The notes beneath the pieces were generated by a model. It was not told where the DNA came from. It saw only the letters and a program-made list of their open reading frames with translations, and searched no databases. Below are positions 17,474-25,433 of a DNA stretch of 46,230 nucleotides, piece by piece. The position numbers and the translations under genes were made by a program. Every line of letters starts with the position of its first letter. Within the stretch, counting starts at the first letter, position 1. Origin of the DNA: Chloroflexota bacterium (GTDB taxonomy: Bacteria > Chloroflexota > Anaerolineae > Caldilineales > Caldilineaceae); NCBI GenBank assembly GCA_003577005.1, contig QEUW01000024.1, forward strand, positions 1 through 46,230, read 5' to 3'.

Positions 17474-18610
17474 GTGCGTATCGGTTTTGATGTCTCGCCT
17501 CTTTGTGTTCCGCATAGCGGAGTGGGTACGTATACATCCAACCTGCTGTGCCAGTTACAGACGCTGGGAGATGAGGTTGTCCCGCTCTTTCACCGGCCAC
17601 CCTTGCATGGCTGCGCCGGTGGTGCCAGCGACCGTACCAATGGGACACCTCCATTCACCCGGAAATATTTGAATAAAACGTTGTGGATGCAGTGCTTTCT
17701 GCCGCTCCAACTGTCACGTCTGGGTGTGAGCGTGGGGCATTTTACCAACAGCGTAGCGCCACTGCTCTCACCGTGCCCTACTGTCATCACCATCCACGAC
17801 ATGACGCTGTGGCTATTCCCACAGTATCATAACAGTCTGCGCCTGCTCTCGATGCGTCCCTTTATCCCCATGGCCGCCCGTCGCGCGGCGGCGATTGTCG
17901 CCGTATCCAGAGCGACCAAGCAGGATCTCGTCCGCATCCTGCGCGTGCCCCCTGAAAAAGTACACGTGATCCACGAGGCGCCGGCTGCTTCGTTTCACCC
18001 AATGGACAGAGAGACTGCGCTCAACACGATGCGCCAGAGTGGCATGGCGCCCGGTATGCTCCCGGACCGTTTTGCGCTCTACGTAGGCACGATTGAGCCG
18101 CGCAAGAATCTTGTGCGGCTGCTACAGGCGTTTGCTCAATTGTGGCATGGCGGTGTCGTGCCCCACAAGCTACTTTTTGTCGGGCAGCGGGGCTGGAAAG
18201 AGGAGCCGGTCTTCCGGGCTGTGGAGCAATTGGGGTTGCAGGAAGCTGTCTTGTTCCTCGGCTATGTGCCACACGAGACGCTGATTGCGCTCTACAACCT
18301 GGCGGAAGCCCTTGTTTTTCCGTCTCTCTACGAGGGATTTGGGCTGCCGGTTGTGGAAGCCATGGCCTGTGGCACGCCTGTCATTACCTCGCGCAACGGT
18401 TCGTTGGGCGAGGTCACCGGCGGGGCCGCGGAATTTGTCGAACCGACGAGCACCGAGAGCATCGCCGAAGCCTTGCGGTATGTCCTAAATGACCCGGACC
18501 GGCAGGCAGAATTGAGGCAACGCGGGTTGGCCCAATCGTCCCGCTTCAGTTGGGAAATTTCTGCCAAACAGACGCAGGCGGTGTACCGGCAGGTGGCAGG
18601 CCGCCAATAG
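17474..18610 (+). CDS. GT4-family glycosyltransferase
   Basis: This 378-residue GT-B enzyme begins MRIGFDVSPL, followed by HSGVGTYTSNLL, the usual GT4 opening. It continues with VITIHDMTLWLFP, VAVSRATKQDLVRIL, FALYVGTIEPRKNLVRLLQAF and FPSLYEGFGLPVVEAMACGTPVI, which holds the E-x7-E donor-site motif. This matches mannosyl/rhamnosyl transferases of the RfaB/Bme6-like GT4 group. GTG 17474 is chosen: GAGGA sits eight bases upstream and it gives the canonical N-terminus; ATG 17450 would overlap the upstream ligase. It is the last gene of the polysaccharide block; a non-coding stretch follows. Confidence 0.9.
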   Translation: MRIGFDVSPLCVPHSGVGTYTSNLLCQLQTLGDEVVPLFHRPPLHGCAGGASDRTNGTPPFTRKYLNKTLWMQCFLPLQLSRLGVSVGHFTNSVAPLLSPCPTVITIHDMTLWLFPQYHNSLRLLSMRPFIPMAARRAAAIVAVSRATKQDLVRILRVPPEKVHVIHEAPAASFHPMDRETALNTMRQSGMAPGMLPDRFALYVGTIEPRKNLVRLLQAFAQLWHGGVVPHKLLFVGQRGWKEEPVFRAVEQLGLQEAVLFLGYVPHETLIALYNLAEALVFPSLYEGFGLPVVEAMACGTPVITSRNGSLGEVTGGAAEFVEPTSTESIAEALRYVLNDPDRQAELRQRGLAQSSRFSWEISAKQTQAVYRQVAGRQ

Positions 18611-18934
18611 GAATCGATTCGTCTTCTTCACGTTGGTGATGTTCACGATCTGATTCCCATCAACGAGCAACCTTTTGTGCGAACTTGCGTCATACCTTAG
18701 TGCCTATTCGAATAACTCTGCGACGAAGCTCACTTGCAGGCGTAGTGGTCGAACCCGCAACCGTTATTCGGATGGGTTCTTAGCGAGAAGGGAAGACGCC
18801 GTCTGTTCGCCCAGTGTTACCAACTGTGACGGTTAGCGCCACCAATACGCTGGGGATTACGCGACAATCGACGTTACGGCGACGTCCGCCTCGCATGATC
18901 TCACAGGATAGAGCAAACTTGCAGGGGGCAGGGT
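18611..18934 (+). other. Non-coding gap with one imperfect stem
   Basis: No credible reading frame was found. ATTCGAATAAC (18706-18716) pairs with GTTATTCGGAT (18763-18773) with one mismatch, making a possible 11-base stem around a 46-base loop. It may serve as a terminator-like or repeat structure after the glycosyltransferase gene, but no T-run follows. AGGGGGCAGGG just before 18935 is the ribosome binding site of the next gene. Confidence 0.45.
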
Positions 18935-20758
18935 ATGATTCGATGGTTTCAACGATTGGTCTCATTTCTGTTGGGTACGACATTGATGGCTGGACTGGCC
19001 GGATGCACAATCACAGTGCCAGCCCTGCCCGTGGGCCCGACAAACACACCGCCACCGACAGCCGGCAGCGCAGACAGCTTTGCGGGGCAATTGATGTTGG
19101 CGTTGGTGGAACGCGATTACACCAGCTTGCAACAAATGATGGGCGACCCCTTTGCCATCGGCTACTGGCAGTCGGAAGGGGTAAGCTACCCGCCGGGGAT
19201 AGCCATCGCCGACCTGCGCAGCAACTATCTGCCACCCGGCGCCGCACCCACCTTTGATATGACGACCAATCTCACTGTGCTGCTCGATGGCAGCGACCCG
19301 CTCTCCCTATGGGGGCCGGAGGTCAACGCGGTCAGGGCCATCTATGTCACCGGCCTCGGCCCGGAGCGGAGTGACGAGGCGATTTTGATCATTGCCCTGG
19401 ATCAAAACGACCAACCCTATTGGCACAGCATGTTGGTGGCCGCAGGTGGCTTTGTGCGTACTGAACCACCCACGGCAGTTCCCACTGCCACCCCGACGAT
19501 ACCTATGCCCAACACCGGCGTCTACCCGACCGAAGTGCGGCTGATCCGCGTGCTGCAAAACGTCAACGTGCGTAGCGGGCCGGGCACCCAGTTTGACCGG
19601 ATCGGGCGCTATGTGGCCGGCCACGTGGTCGATGTCTTTGGCACCAACGGCAACGTTACGTGGTGGAACGTGCGCTGTCCCAACGGCTCTGTTGGCAATT
19701 GCTGGGTAACCGCCGAACGCGATACAACCCAGCCGACAACGCAAGCCAGCCCCACTCCAACTTACACGCCAACGCCACTGCCGCCCCCGTCTTCGCCTAC
19801 CCGCATCCAGTTCCCGCCGGGTGGCACGTCTGCCACAGTCAGCGGCGGAGTGCAGTTCCCCAACCGGGTTCAGTATGTCTTGCGGGCGCTAGCCGGCCAG
19901 GAGATGACCGTCGAGATCTTCTCGCCAGGCGGCCAGGCCAACTTTGCCATCCAGGGCGTAAACGACGGGCAACCCTATAAACGGCTGGAGAACGAAGCCC
20001 GTATCTTTACCTTCCGGCTGCCGGCGACGCAAGACTATCTGATTACCATAGCAACGCCGGGCGGCGCCACCAATTATGACCTGCGCGTCACCGTCGTCAC
20101 GCCCGGACCACCGCCGCCGGTGGAGCCGACCCGCATCCGGTTCCCGCCGGGTGGTACGTCTGCCACGGTGGAAGGGTTGGTGCGGCCACCACAACAGGTG
20201 CAATATGTGTTGCGGGCACTGGCCGGCCAGGAGATGACGGTGCAGATCAGCTCACCGGGCAACCTGGCCAACTTTGCCATCACCGGCGCCAGCGACGGGC
20301 AACCCTACAAGCGGCTCGTGAACGAGGAGCGCTACTACTCGTTTCGCCTGCCCATCACGCAGGACTACTTGATCACGGTTGCGAGCGTGGCCGGGGTGGT
20401 GGACTTTATCCTGACCGTTACTGTGGTCACCCCCGGACCGCCACCCCCAGGCGAGCCGATCCGCATCCAGTTTGAGCCGGGCGCCACTTCTGCTTCGGTG
20501 AGCGGCAATCTCGTTTCCGACGGCCGGCAAGAGTATCTGGTGCGGGCGCTGGCCAGCCAGGAGATGACAGTTGAACTCTATGCCGATACCGAAAACACGC
20601 TGCTGGCGATCCGCGGGGCTGATGGCACGGTCTACAAGCGCGGTGAAGTGGGCGGCCCCTTCTTCAACTTTACCCTCCCCGCCACACAGGATTACATTCT
20701 CACCGTGATCGCCGCTGGCGGTGATACGAGTTATACGATGGTCGTGACGATCTACTGA
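18935..20758 (+). CDS. Surface lipoprotein with SH3b domain and three 110-residue repeats
   Basis: In this 607-residue protein a signal peptide ends in the lipobox LAGC (C24), followed by a Thr/Pro linker. A globular region (about 48-180) precedes an SH3b-like domain (about 201-262: VNVRSGPGTQFDRIGRYVAG...WWNVRC), which in relatives binds cell-wall material. Residues 289-607 hold three repeats starting at 289, 399 and 509, exactly 110 codons apart, each with RIxFpPGgTSAtVsG, RALAgQEMTVeI and LPaTQDYllTV. The repeats resemble PPC (pre-peptidase C-terminal) beta domains and are joined by VTPGPPPP linkers. It is probably anchored to the outer face of the membrane. The function is unknown. Confidence 0.82.
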   Translation: MIRWFQRLVSFLLGTTLMAGLAGCTITVPALPVGPTNTPPPTAGSADSFAGQLMLALVERDYTSLQQMMGDPFAIGYWQSEGVSYPPGIAIADLRSNYLPPGAAPTFDMTTNLTVLLDGSDPLSLWGPEVNAVRAIYVTGLGPERSDEAILIIALDQNDQPYWHSMLVAAGGFVRTEPPTAVPTATPTIPMPNTGVYPTEVRLIRVLQNVNVRSGPGTQFDRIGRYVAGHVVDVFGTNGNVTWWNVRCPNGSVGNCWVTAERDTTQPTTQASPTPTYTPTPLPPPSSPTRIQFPPGGTSATVSGGVQFPNRVQYVLRALAGQEMTVEIFSPGGQANFAIQGVNDGQPYKRLENEARIFTFRLPATQDYLITIATPGGATNYDLRVTVVTPGPPPPVEPTRIRFPPGGTSATVEGLVRPPQQVQYVLRALAGQEMTVQISSPGNLANFAITGASDGQPYKRLVNEERYYSFRLPITQDYLITVASVAGVVDFILTVTVVTPGPPPPGEPIRIQFEPGATSASVSGNLVSDGRQEYLVRALASQEMTVELYADTENTLLAIRGADGTVYKRGEVGGPFFNFTLPATQDYILTVIAAGGDTSYTMVVTIY

Positions 20759-20759
20759 G

Positions 20760-20820
20760 TGCGTAATGCGTAATCCATCCATACGTGCATTTAGGGGTAT
20801 TACGGATTACGCATTACGCA
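20760..20820. terminator. Perfect 17-base palindrome between convergent genes
   Basis: TGCGTAATGCGTAATCC (20760-20776) pairs perfectly with GGATTACGCATTACGCA (20804-20820) around a 27-base loop. Each arm is itself built of GCGTAAT direct repeats. It starts one base after the stop codon of the lipoprotein gene and ends at the base before the stop codon of the minus-strand gene, so it could end transcription in both directions. It may equally be a repetitive element that settled there. Confidence 0.7.
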
Positions 20821-21105
20821 TTACTTTCCTTCAAGCCCCAGCGAAAACATAGCCTCCAGGTCGTGGCGCGAGTGGGCGCGGAAGGCGATGAGGGTTTCGG
20901 TTTTCTCGATGCCTTCGACTTTGAGCATCTTGTTGGTGACCAGGTCGGCCATCTGTTCGTTGGTTTTGACCCGGATCAGGGCCACCAGATCATAACGACC
21001 GGCGACCGAATAGACCTCGGAGATGCCTTCCATCTCGGCCAGTGTTTCGGCGACCTCGTTGATCTTGCCGTGGCTGACATTGATCAGGACAAGCGTAGTG
21101 ACCAT
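20821..21105 (-). CDS. Stand-alone RAM (Lrp/AsnC ligand-binding) domain protein
   Basis: In this 94-residue protein the whole length is a RAM domain: VLINVSHGKINEVAETLAEMEGISEVYSVAGRYDLVALIRV, then TETLIAFRAHSRHDLEAMFSLG. The DNA-binding helix-turn-helix of full Lrp/AsnC regulators is absent. Stand-alone RAM proteins bind amino acids and may modulate full-length Lrp partners. ATG 21105 has AAGGAG seven bases upstream; the longer frame to 21132 lacks such a site. Its stop codon abuts the GCGTAAT palindrome. Confidence 0.88.
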   Translation of the reverse strand: MVTTLVLINVSHGKINEVAETLAEMEGISEVYSVAGRYDLVALIRVKTNEQMADLVTNKMLKVEGIEKTETLIAFRAHSRHDLEAMFSLGLEGK

Positions 21106-21152
21106 GGGCTGACTCCTTTTTGAGGCGTGCAAACGATAACGGATCTGATGAA

Positions 21153-21181
21153 TTGTATGTAGTGCATTTTTGTCTTACAAT
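21153..21181 (+). promoter_or_regulatory. Likely sigma-70-type promoter for the methyltransferase gene
   Basis: A TTGTAT -35 (21153-21158) and TACAAT -10 (21176-21181) are 17 bases apart. The start codon at 21225 would leave a 5' leader of roughly 35 bases. Confidence 0.55.
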
Positions 21182-21224
21182 AGCCTGAACGTCAAATCGT
21201 GTATGTCTTTATCAAAAAGTATCG

Positions 21225-21998
21225 ATGAACCGGATAGGATGGGCCGCCCAAGCCTGGGACCCGTCAGGCGGAGATGAGCCCCAGGCCGATTATGCCTTTA
21301 TCCGCAGCGTGTTGGATGCCCAGCAGGGCCCCGCATTGGATATTGGTTGCGGCACGGGGCGGCTGCTGTTGCGCTATCTACACGACGGTTTTGATGTGGA
21401 TGGCATCGATACCTCGGCCAGCATGATCGAGATCTGCCGTAAACAGGCAGAGCGCCTCGGCCTGTCGCCTAATTTGTATGTGCAATCCATGCAGCAGCTT
21501 GACCTGCCACGCAGGTACAACGTGATCTACATCCCGTGTGGCAGCTTTTGCCTCGTCACCGACTTGAACGAAGCGTGGGAGACGCTGGTTCGCGTCAATG
21601 CCCACCTTGAAGAGGACGGTGTGCTGGTCTTCAACCTCTTTTGGCCTTTTTCCGACGGCGAACCCCTCTCATCGAACCCCCTGGGCCGGCAAGGGGAATG
21701 GGGCGACCTGTGGGCCCATCGCCAGCTCGATGGGTCGCTGGTCGCCCAGCACCTGATGCGGCTGCGGATCGACCGTGTCGAGCAGTTGCTCTTTGCCAAA
21801 CGCCGCTACCAACGGCTCGTCGATGGCGAAATCGTGCAAGAAGAGGTCTTCGACGCCAACGAGCGCTGGTACTATAAACACGAGATGTTGCTCATGCTCG
21901 AAAAGACCGGCTTCCGTGATGTGCAGGTCAAAGGCAACTGGACAAACGAGGATTTCGCCGAGCATCACGGCAGCATCGTCTATGTCGCCCGCAAATAA
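21225..21998 (+). CDS. Class I SAM-dependent methyltransferase
   Basis: This 257-residue cytosolic protein has motif I ALDIGCGTGRLLLRYLHDGFDVDGIDTS (motifs I and II together) and MIEICRKQA. The order of strands and the SFCLVTDLNEAWETLVRVNAHLEEDGVLVFNLF block fit the methyltransferase domain 25/11 group. The C-terminal half (RYQRLVDGEIVQEEVFDANERWYYKHEMLLMLE) resembles small-molecule methyltransferases. It stands alone, with its own promoter, between the RAM gene and a non-coding stretch. No substrate can be assigned. Confidence 0.85.
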   Translation: MNRIGWAAQAWDPSGGDEPQADYAFIRSVLDAQQGPALDIGCGTGRLLLRYLHDGFDVDGIDTSASMIEICRKQAERLGLSPNLYVQSMQQLDLPRRYNVIYIPCGSFCLVTDLNEAWETLVRVNAHLEEDGVLVFNLFWPFSDGEPLSSNPLGRQGEWGDLWAHRQLDGSLVAQHLMRLRIDRVEQLLFAKRRYQRLVDGEIVQEEVFDANERWYYKHEMLLMLEKTGFRDVQVKGNWTNEDFAEHHGSIVYVARK

Positions 21999-22383
21999 TC
22001 ATAGCGCACTTCCATCTGTCGCACGTCTTTACGTTTACGCCCTTGCACCCAATGCCGGCTGTGGCCGGGCATATGATTCGACCGGATCGTAGTTCTTCGT
22101 TGTCCATCGTTAGATTTGCTGCTTGTGCGCGCTGTTGACCAGACGGCAGCCGGTGCATCCTCTGCCGGTTTATCTCCAAAGTGGTGCGGTTGTTTGAGTG
22201 AGTCGTGTAGCCGAGTCTGCCCGACGTTTTGGGGCTTTGCCCGTTGTGTGTTATCATCCGCGCAACTTTTTTGGTGAGGATAGTCTAAAAAGGATTCATA
22301 GCCAGAGAAGGTGCCGCCCGTAGTTCTGCTGTCTGCTCTACATCGTTTCGCACCCGCTCTTGGGAATTTGGAGACTTGACCTT
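21999..22383 (+). other. Non-coding upstream region of the zinc-ribbon gene
   Basis: No gene was recognised in 385 bases. A TTATCAT box near 22250 could be a -10 element but its -35 partner is weak. GGAGA near 22370 is the ribosome binding site for ATG 22384. Nothing else stands out. Confidence 0.4.
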
Positions 22384-22953
22384 ATGTCGCCTGAGTTGAT
22401 CAACAATGTCGCAACCCTTGTCGGCGTCGTCGTTGCCATGGTGGGCGCGTTTTTGTTTGCCTTCTGGGTTGCGATGGGTATCTGGGCGTTTAATGATATT
22501 CGCGCACGCAGCCGCGACTGGTTGGCGATCCTGCTGGCCTGTGTGCTGGTGCTTGTCTTTCCGGTGGTGGGGTGGGTTCTTTATTTGATGATCCGGCCCA
22601 AACACACGCTGGCCGAAGCTTACGACCGGGCGCTTGAAGAAGAGGCGCTCCTGCGCGAGCTAGAAGAGACAGTTGCCTGCCAGACTTGCGGTGTGCCAGT
22701 GCAGGAAGCGTGGGTCTATTGCCCAAACTGTCATGCCCAGCTTCAGCATTCCTGCCCGGCATGCAGCAAACTGGTGCGCAACGAATGGGAGATCTGTGTC
22801 TATTGCGGCGCTGAACAGGCGCCTATGACCACCCCCCAACCTGCACCTGTCCGCCGCACTGCCCCCCATCCGCTCTTTCGCAGCGACCGCCCCCAACCCA
22901 CCGACGAGCCGGATGAAGACCTGGTCTATCGCCCCGTCCGCGTAACGGAGTAA
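22384..22953 (+). CDS. Membrane protein with two C-terminal zinc ribbons
   Basis: In this 189-residue protein two hydrophobic segments (about 8-36 and 46-69) anchor it in the membrane, with a short basic loop between them. The C-terminal part has two DZANK-like ribbons: C99-x2-C102 with C113-x2-C116, and C124-x2-C127 with C138-x2-C141. A Pro-rich acidic tail follows. ATG 22384 is chosen because GGAGA precedes it. The ribbons face the cytoplasm if the N-terminus is outside, which cannot be settled here. It may scaffold other proteins; no specific role is recognised. Confidence 0.78.
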   Translation: MSPELINNVATLVGVVVAMVGAFLFAFWVAMGIWAFNDIRARSRDWLAILLACVLVLVFPVVGWVLYLMIRPKHTLAEAYDRALEEEALLRELEETVACQTCGVPVQEAWVYCPNCHAQLQHSCPACSKLVRNEWEICVYCGAEQAPMTTPQPAPVRRTAPHPLFRSDRPQPTDEPDEDLVYRPVRVTE

Positions 22954-22987
22954 GGAATAGGGATTGGCGCCCTATTCCCTACTCCCC
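22954..22987. repeat. Hairpin plus GGGGAGTAGGGAATAG repeat between convergent genes
   Basis: GGAATAGGG (22954-22962) pairs with CCCTATTCC (22970-22978) around a 7-base loop directly after the plus-strand stop codon. The right arm continues as CTACTCCCC. Read on the minus strand this right part supplies the final codons and the TAG stop of the neighbouring molybdoprotein gene. It may also terminate both transcripts. Confidence 0.65.
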
Positions 22988-24015
22988 AGAATCCCACTGG
23001 TAAAGATTGCCCCCCACTTCCCCAGATCATGCTCGGTTAAGACTTCCATCTCTGTTATCCATTTGATCCACTGAAAGCCACGCCGGCCCGGTGCGACAAG
23101 CCGGAGCGGCGCACCGTGGCCGTGGGTGAGCGGTTGGCCGGCCACATGGGTTGCCAGCAGCGCATCAGTGGCTTCGCTTAAGGGGAGGCTCCAGCGGTAG
23201 CCTGTGATAGACCGAAAGCTGACCACGACTGCCCCGCCCATCGGTTGCACCTGCCCCAGTAGACGGCCGACCGAGACCCCCTGCCACGATTGAGTCGTGT
23301 ACCAGCCGCTGGTGCAATCCAACGTTGCCTCGATTTGGTCCATCGCATCCTCAAGGAGTTGCGCGTACGTGAACGTCCGTGCAACCGTGCCTGCGCCGTA
23401 GATACGCAGGCGCCACGACGACAAATCCAACGGGGCCGGATTATCGAACATCCACATGGTGACTGGGAAGTCGTCACCGGTGTTGCGCGAACCGGTGAAG
23501 CGGCGCTGGCTACCCGGCGTGACAAGTGCTTGGTTGAGTACCTGGTTTCCCACCCAGAGCAAACCGCCGCTTGCAGCAACGCCGAGCAATTGCAGCCACG
23601 CACGCCGGCCACGCAGATCACGGCGGCGCAACGGTTTGAAGCGCAGCGCCACGTGGACAAGCAGAAAGAGCGCCAGGCCCAGCCCAATCGCAACATGCCA
23701 CCACAGGCCGTTGGGGAACTGTACCGGCCACTGCCAGGTAGTCCAGATCCCCCCCGTCGCCAGCACCAGCAGCGCCGTCACCAGTGTTAGCACCGAGGCA
23801 ATTGTGCCCTGATCCCAGCGCCCTGGCTCGGCGATGCGCGGCCAGACGCGGCGTACTTTCCAGAATAGCACCAAACAGAGCGCCAAACCACCAATCCCGT
23901 GCAATACAAAAACCCACCATCCCGCCGGTTGACCAACCAGAAATGAGCCAAAACCGGATAGGAGCGCAAGTACGACCAGCGTAAAGAGGGTCCAATCGAC
24001 AAGACGTGGGCGCAT
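22972..24015 (-). CDS. Sulfite-oxidase-like molybdopterin protein with membrane domain
   Basis: In this 347-residue protein residues about 8-150 form four helices; conserved-looking His residues (VLHGIGG, WWHVAIGLG, LVHVAL) suggest a cytochrome b-like haem domain. The C-terminal part is an oxidoreductase molybdopterin domain: DFPVTMWMFDNP, LRIYG, then TLDCTSGWYTTQSWQGV, where the Cys would ligate molybdenum, and GYRWSLPLSEA...LTHGHGAPLRLVAPGRRGFQWIKWI. It is comparable to a fused YedY/YedZ pair. ATG 24015 is chosen; TTG 24060 would add an unconserved tail. The last residues (LGSRE) and stop codon come from repeat DNA. The substrate is not known. Confidence 0.83.
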   Translation of the reverse strand: MRPRLVDWTLFTLVVLALLSGFGSFLVGQPAGWWVFVLHGIGGLALCLVLFWKVRRVWPRIAEPGRWDQGTIASVLTLVTALLVLATGGIWTTWQWPVQFPNGLWWHVAIGLGLALFLLVHVALRFKPLRRRDLRGRRAWLQLLGVAASGGLLWVGNQVLNQALVTPGSQRRFTGSRNTGDDFPVTMWMFDNPAPLDLSSWRLRIYGAGTVARTFTYAQLLEDAMDQIEATLDCTSGWYTTQSWQGVSVGRLLGQVQPMGGAVVVSFRSITGYRWSLPLSEATDALLATHVAGQPLTHGHGAPLRLVAPGRRGFQWIKWITEMEVLTEHDLGKWGAIFTSGILGSRE

Positions 24016-24092
24016 GAGCCATCTAGAATATGAGTGAGGGGCTCGCACATAGGCGTGCAAACTGTCCTCAAAGCAATTTACATAACGTGCGG

Positions 24093-24142
24093 CAATTGTA
24101 GGATAGATGCGTTGGCGCGGCCAGCGATCTATGATACAATTG
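24093..24142. promoter_or_regulatory. Symmetric divergent promoter between molybdoprotein and nurA-like genes
   Basis: CAATTGTAGGATAGAT (24093-24108) is an imperfect inverted copy (two mismatches) of ATCTATGATACAATTG (24127-24142). On the plus strand TTGGCG (24112-24117), 17 bases and TACAAT (24135-24140) form a promoter. On the minus strand TACAAT (24100-24095) and TGGCCG (24123-24118), also 17 apart, form the mirror promoter. The plus-strand start codon lies only six bases after the -10 box. Confidence 0.55.
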
Positions 24143-24146
24143 TTCT

Positions 24147-25361
24147 ATGCTTTTTACACCGAAAGTACAGGCGGCGCTCGAAGCAAAGCAGCCACATTTC
24201 AAGGCCTATCAAAATAGCCTTCAAGAGCAGCAGGGGTTGGTGGTCGACTGGCTGGCGACGCTGGCACAACAGACCGCAGCCTCGCTATCTGTTCTGTTGG
24301 ACGAGAGGGGTGTGGCATGGCCCGGCGCCCGGCCCACGCCCGAATTTGACTGCGCGCCCAACCTCCTGCTTCCTTTTGCCGGCCGCTGGGGTAACCATGT
24401 CGATGCTCGCGGTTGGGCCATGACGGTGTTGAAAGACCGGCCTGTTGCGGCGGTGGATGGCAGCCAGATCACACCATCAAGAGATTTTTCGATAGCGGTC
24501 GGCGCAGTGCAGGTAGGCTGGTTTATCAACTTCCATGAAGAGGGTGGGCGCTATATCAAAGATGTAGAGTTCGAGGTGCTGGCGCCGGGTGAGTTGAACG
24601 ATGGGGATGAGGATGCCTCGGATCACAGCGAGAGCACCTTCCCGACGCAGCAGATCAACCGTCTACGCTTTGTGCGCGAATGCGACAGGCTCTGCGCAAT
24701 CATGGCCGAGTATGCCGGCGTAGAGGAACGCCAGCGGCCACTTTGCCTTTTTGATGGCTCGCTGATTATCAGCTTTGCCGGCCAGATGACCCCTGCCCAT
24801 GCGCAGCCGTATGTGCGGGCCGTACGCCAGTTGTTGGATTGTTCCGAACGTTACCAGGTGCCGCTAGTCGGTTTTGTGGACAGCTCGCTCAGCAAAGATC
24901 TGGTGACCATGCTGGAAGTTATGCAGAACCGGCCCGGCGGGCTGCGCTATACCGACGGTGGTCTTATCCGCGCTGCCAACCTGCTCTCCGGCTGGGGTGA
25001 CCGTACTCCCTTCTTTTACTGCGGGCGTGATGACCGGTTGAGCCGCAACGGGCTGGGTGACTTTTACGGCGATGTGGCTTTTGCTTATGTACAACTGGGC
25101 ATGGGGCGCGCACCGGCCCGTATCGAAGTGCCGCGCTGGCTGGTAGAGGCAGGACAAACCGACGACGCAGTCGATCTGGTGCGCGCCGAATGTGTGGTGG
25201 GCATGGGCTACCCCTATGCAATCGAGACAGCCGATGCGCTCACCGTCATCAGCCAGCAAGACCGGCAGCGTTTTTACCGGTTGTTCGAACAGTTTGCCAA
25301 GCGCACTGAGCTAAATTTTAGCCAGGCGCGTAAAGCGATCAGCAAACAGATTCGGCGCTAG
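24147..25361 (+). CDS. nurA: NurA-domain nuclease
   Basis: This 404-residue protein has the NurA core: VAAVDGSQI supplies the first catalytic Asp, ERQRPLCLFDGSLI the second Asp, and VDSSLSKDLVTML the third acidic site. In archaea and many bacteria NurA is a 5'-3' nuclease that works with the HerA translocase in DNA end resection; no herA lies in this window. ATG 24147 follows a TACAAT -10 box by six bases, so the message may be leaderless. An acidic stretch (GELNDGDEDASDHSES) may be a flexible loop. The next gene starts 72 bases later and may have its own promoter. Confidence 0.83.
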   Translation: MLFTPKVQAALEAKQPHFKAYQNSLQEQQGLVVDWLATLAQQTAASLSVLLDERGVAWPGARPTPEFDCAPNLLLPFAGRWGNHVDARGWAMTVLKDRPVAAVDGSQITPSRDFSIAVGAVQVGWFINFHEEGGRYIKDVEFEVLAPGELNDGDEDASDHSESTFPTQQINRLRFVRECDRLCAIMAEYAGVEERQRPLCLFDGSLIISFAGQMTPAHAQPYVRAVRQLLDCSERYQVPLVGFVDSSLSKDLVTMLEVMQNRPGGLRYTDGGLIRAANLLSGWGDRTPFFYCGRDDRLSRNGLGDFYGDVAFAYVQLGMGRAPARIEVPRWLVEAGQTDDAVDLVRAECVVGMGYPYAIETADALTVISQQDRQRFYRLFEQFAKRTELNFSQARKAISKQIRR

Positions 25362-25372
25362 CAGCGCGACGT

Positions 25373-25400
25373 TTGGACGATGGGCGTGTTGTAATAAAAT
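25373..25400 (+). promoter_or_regulatory. Possible promoter for the AI-2E family transporter gene
   Basis: TTGGAC (25373-25378) and TAAAAT (25395-25400) are spaced by 16 bases just after the nurA-like stop codon, with ATG at 25434. The match is moderate. Confidence 0.35.
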
Positions 25401-25433
25401 GAGCCTTGGTTTTGCCAGTAGGGATATTTTGGG

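Noticed and set aside
18700..18780. tRNA-like stretch containing GGTCGAACCCGCAACC
   Set aside because: The T-arm-like sequence lacks a matching acceptor stem, D-arm and anticodon stem; only one imperfect 11-base stem forms.
24096..24145. Insertion-sequence end upstream of nurA
   Set aside because: The inverted repeat coincides with matched promoter elements on both strands and no other copy is seen in the window; a regulatory origin fits better.
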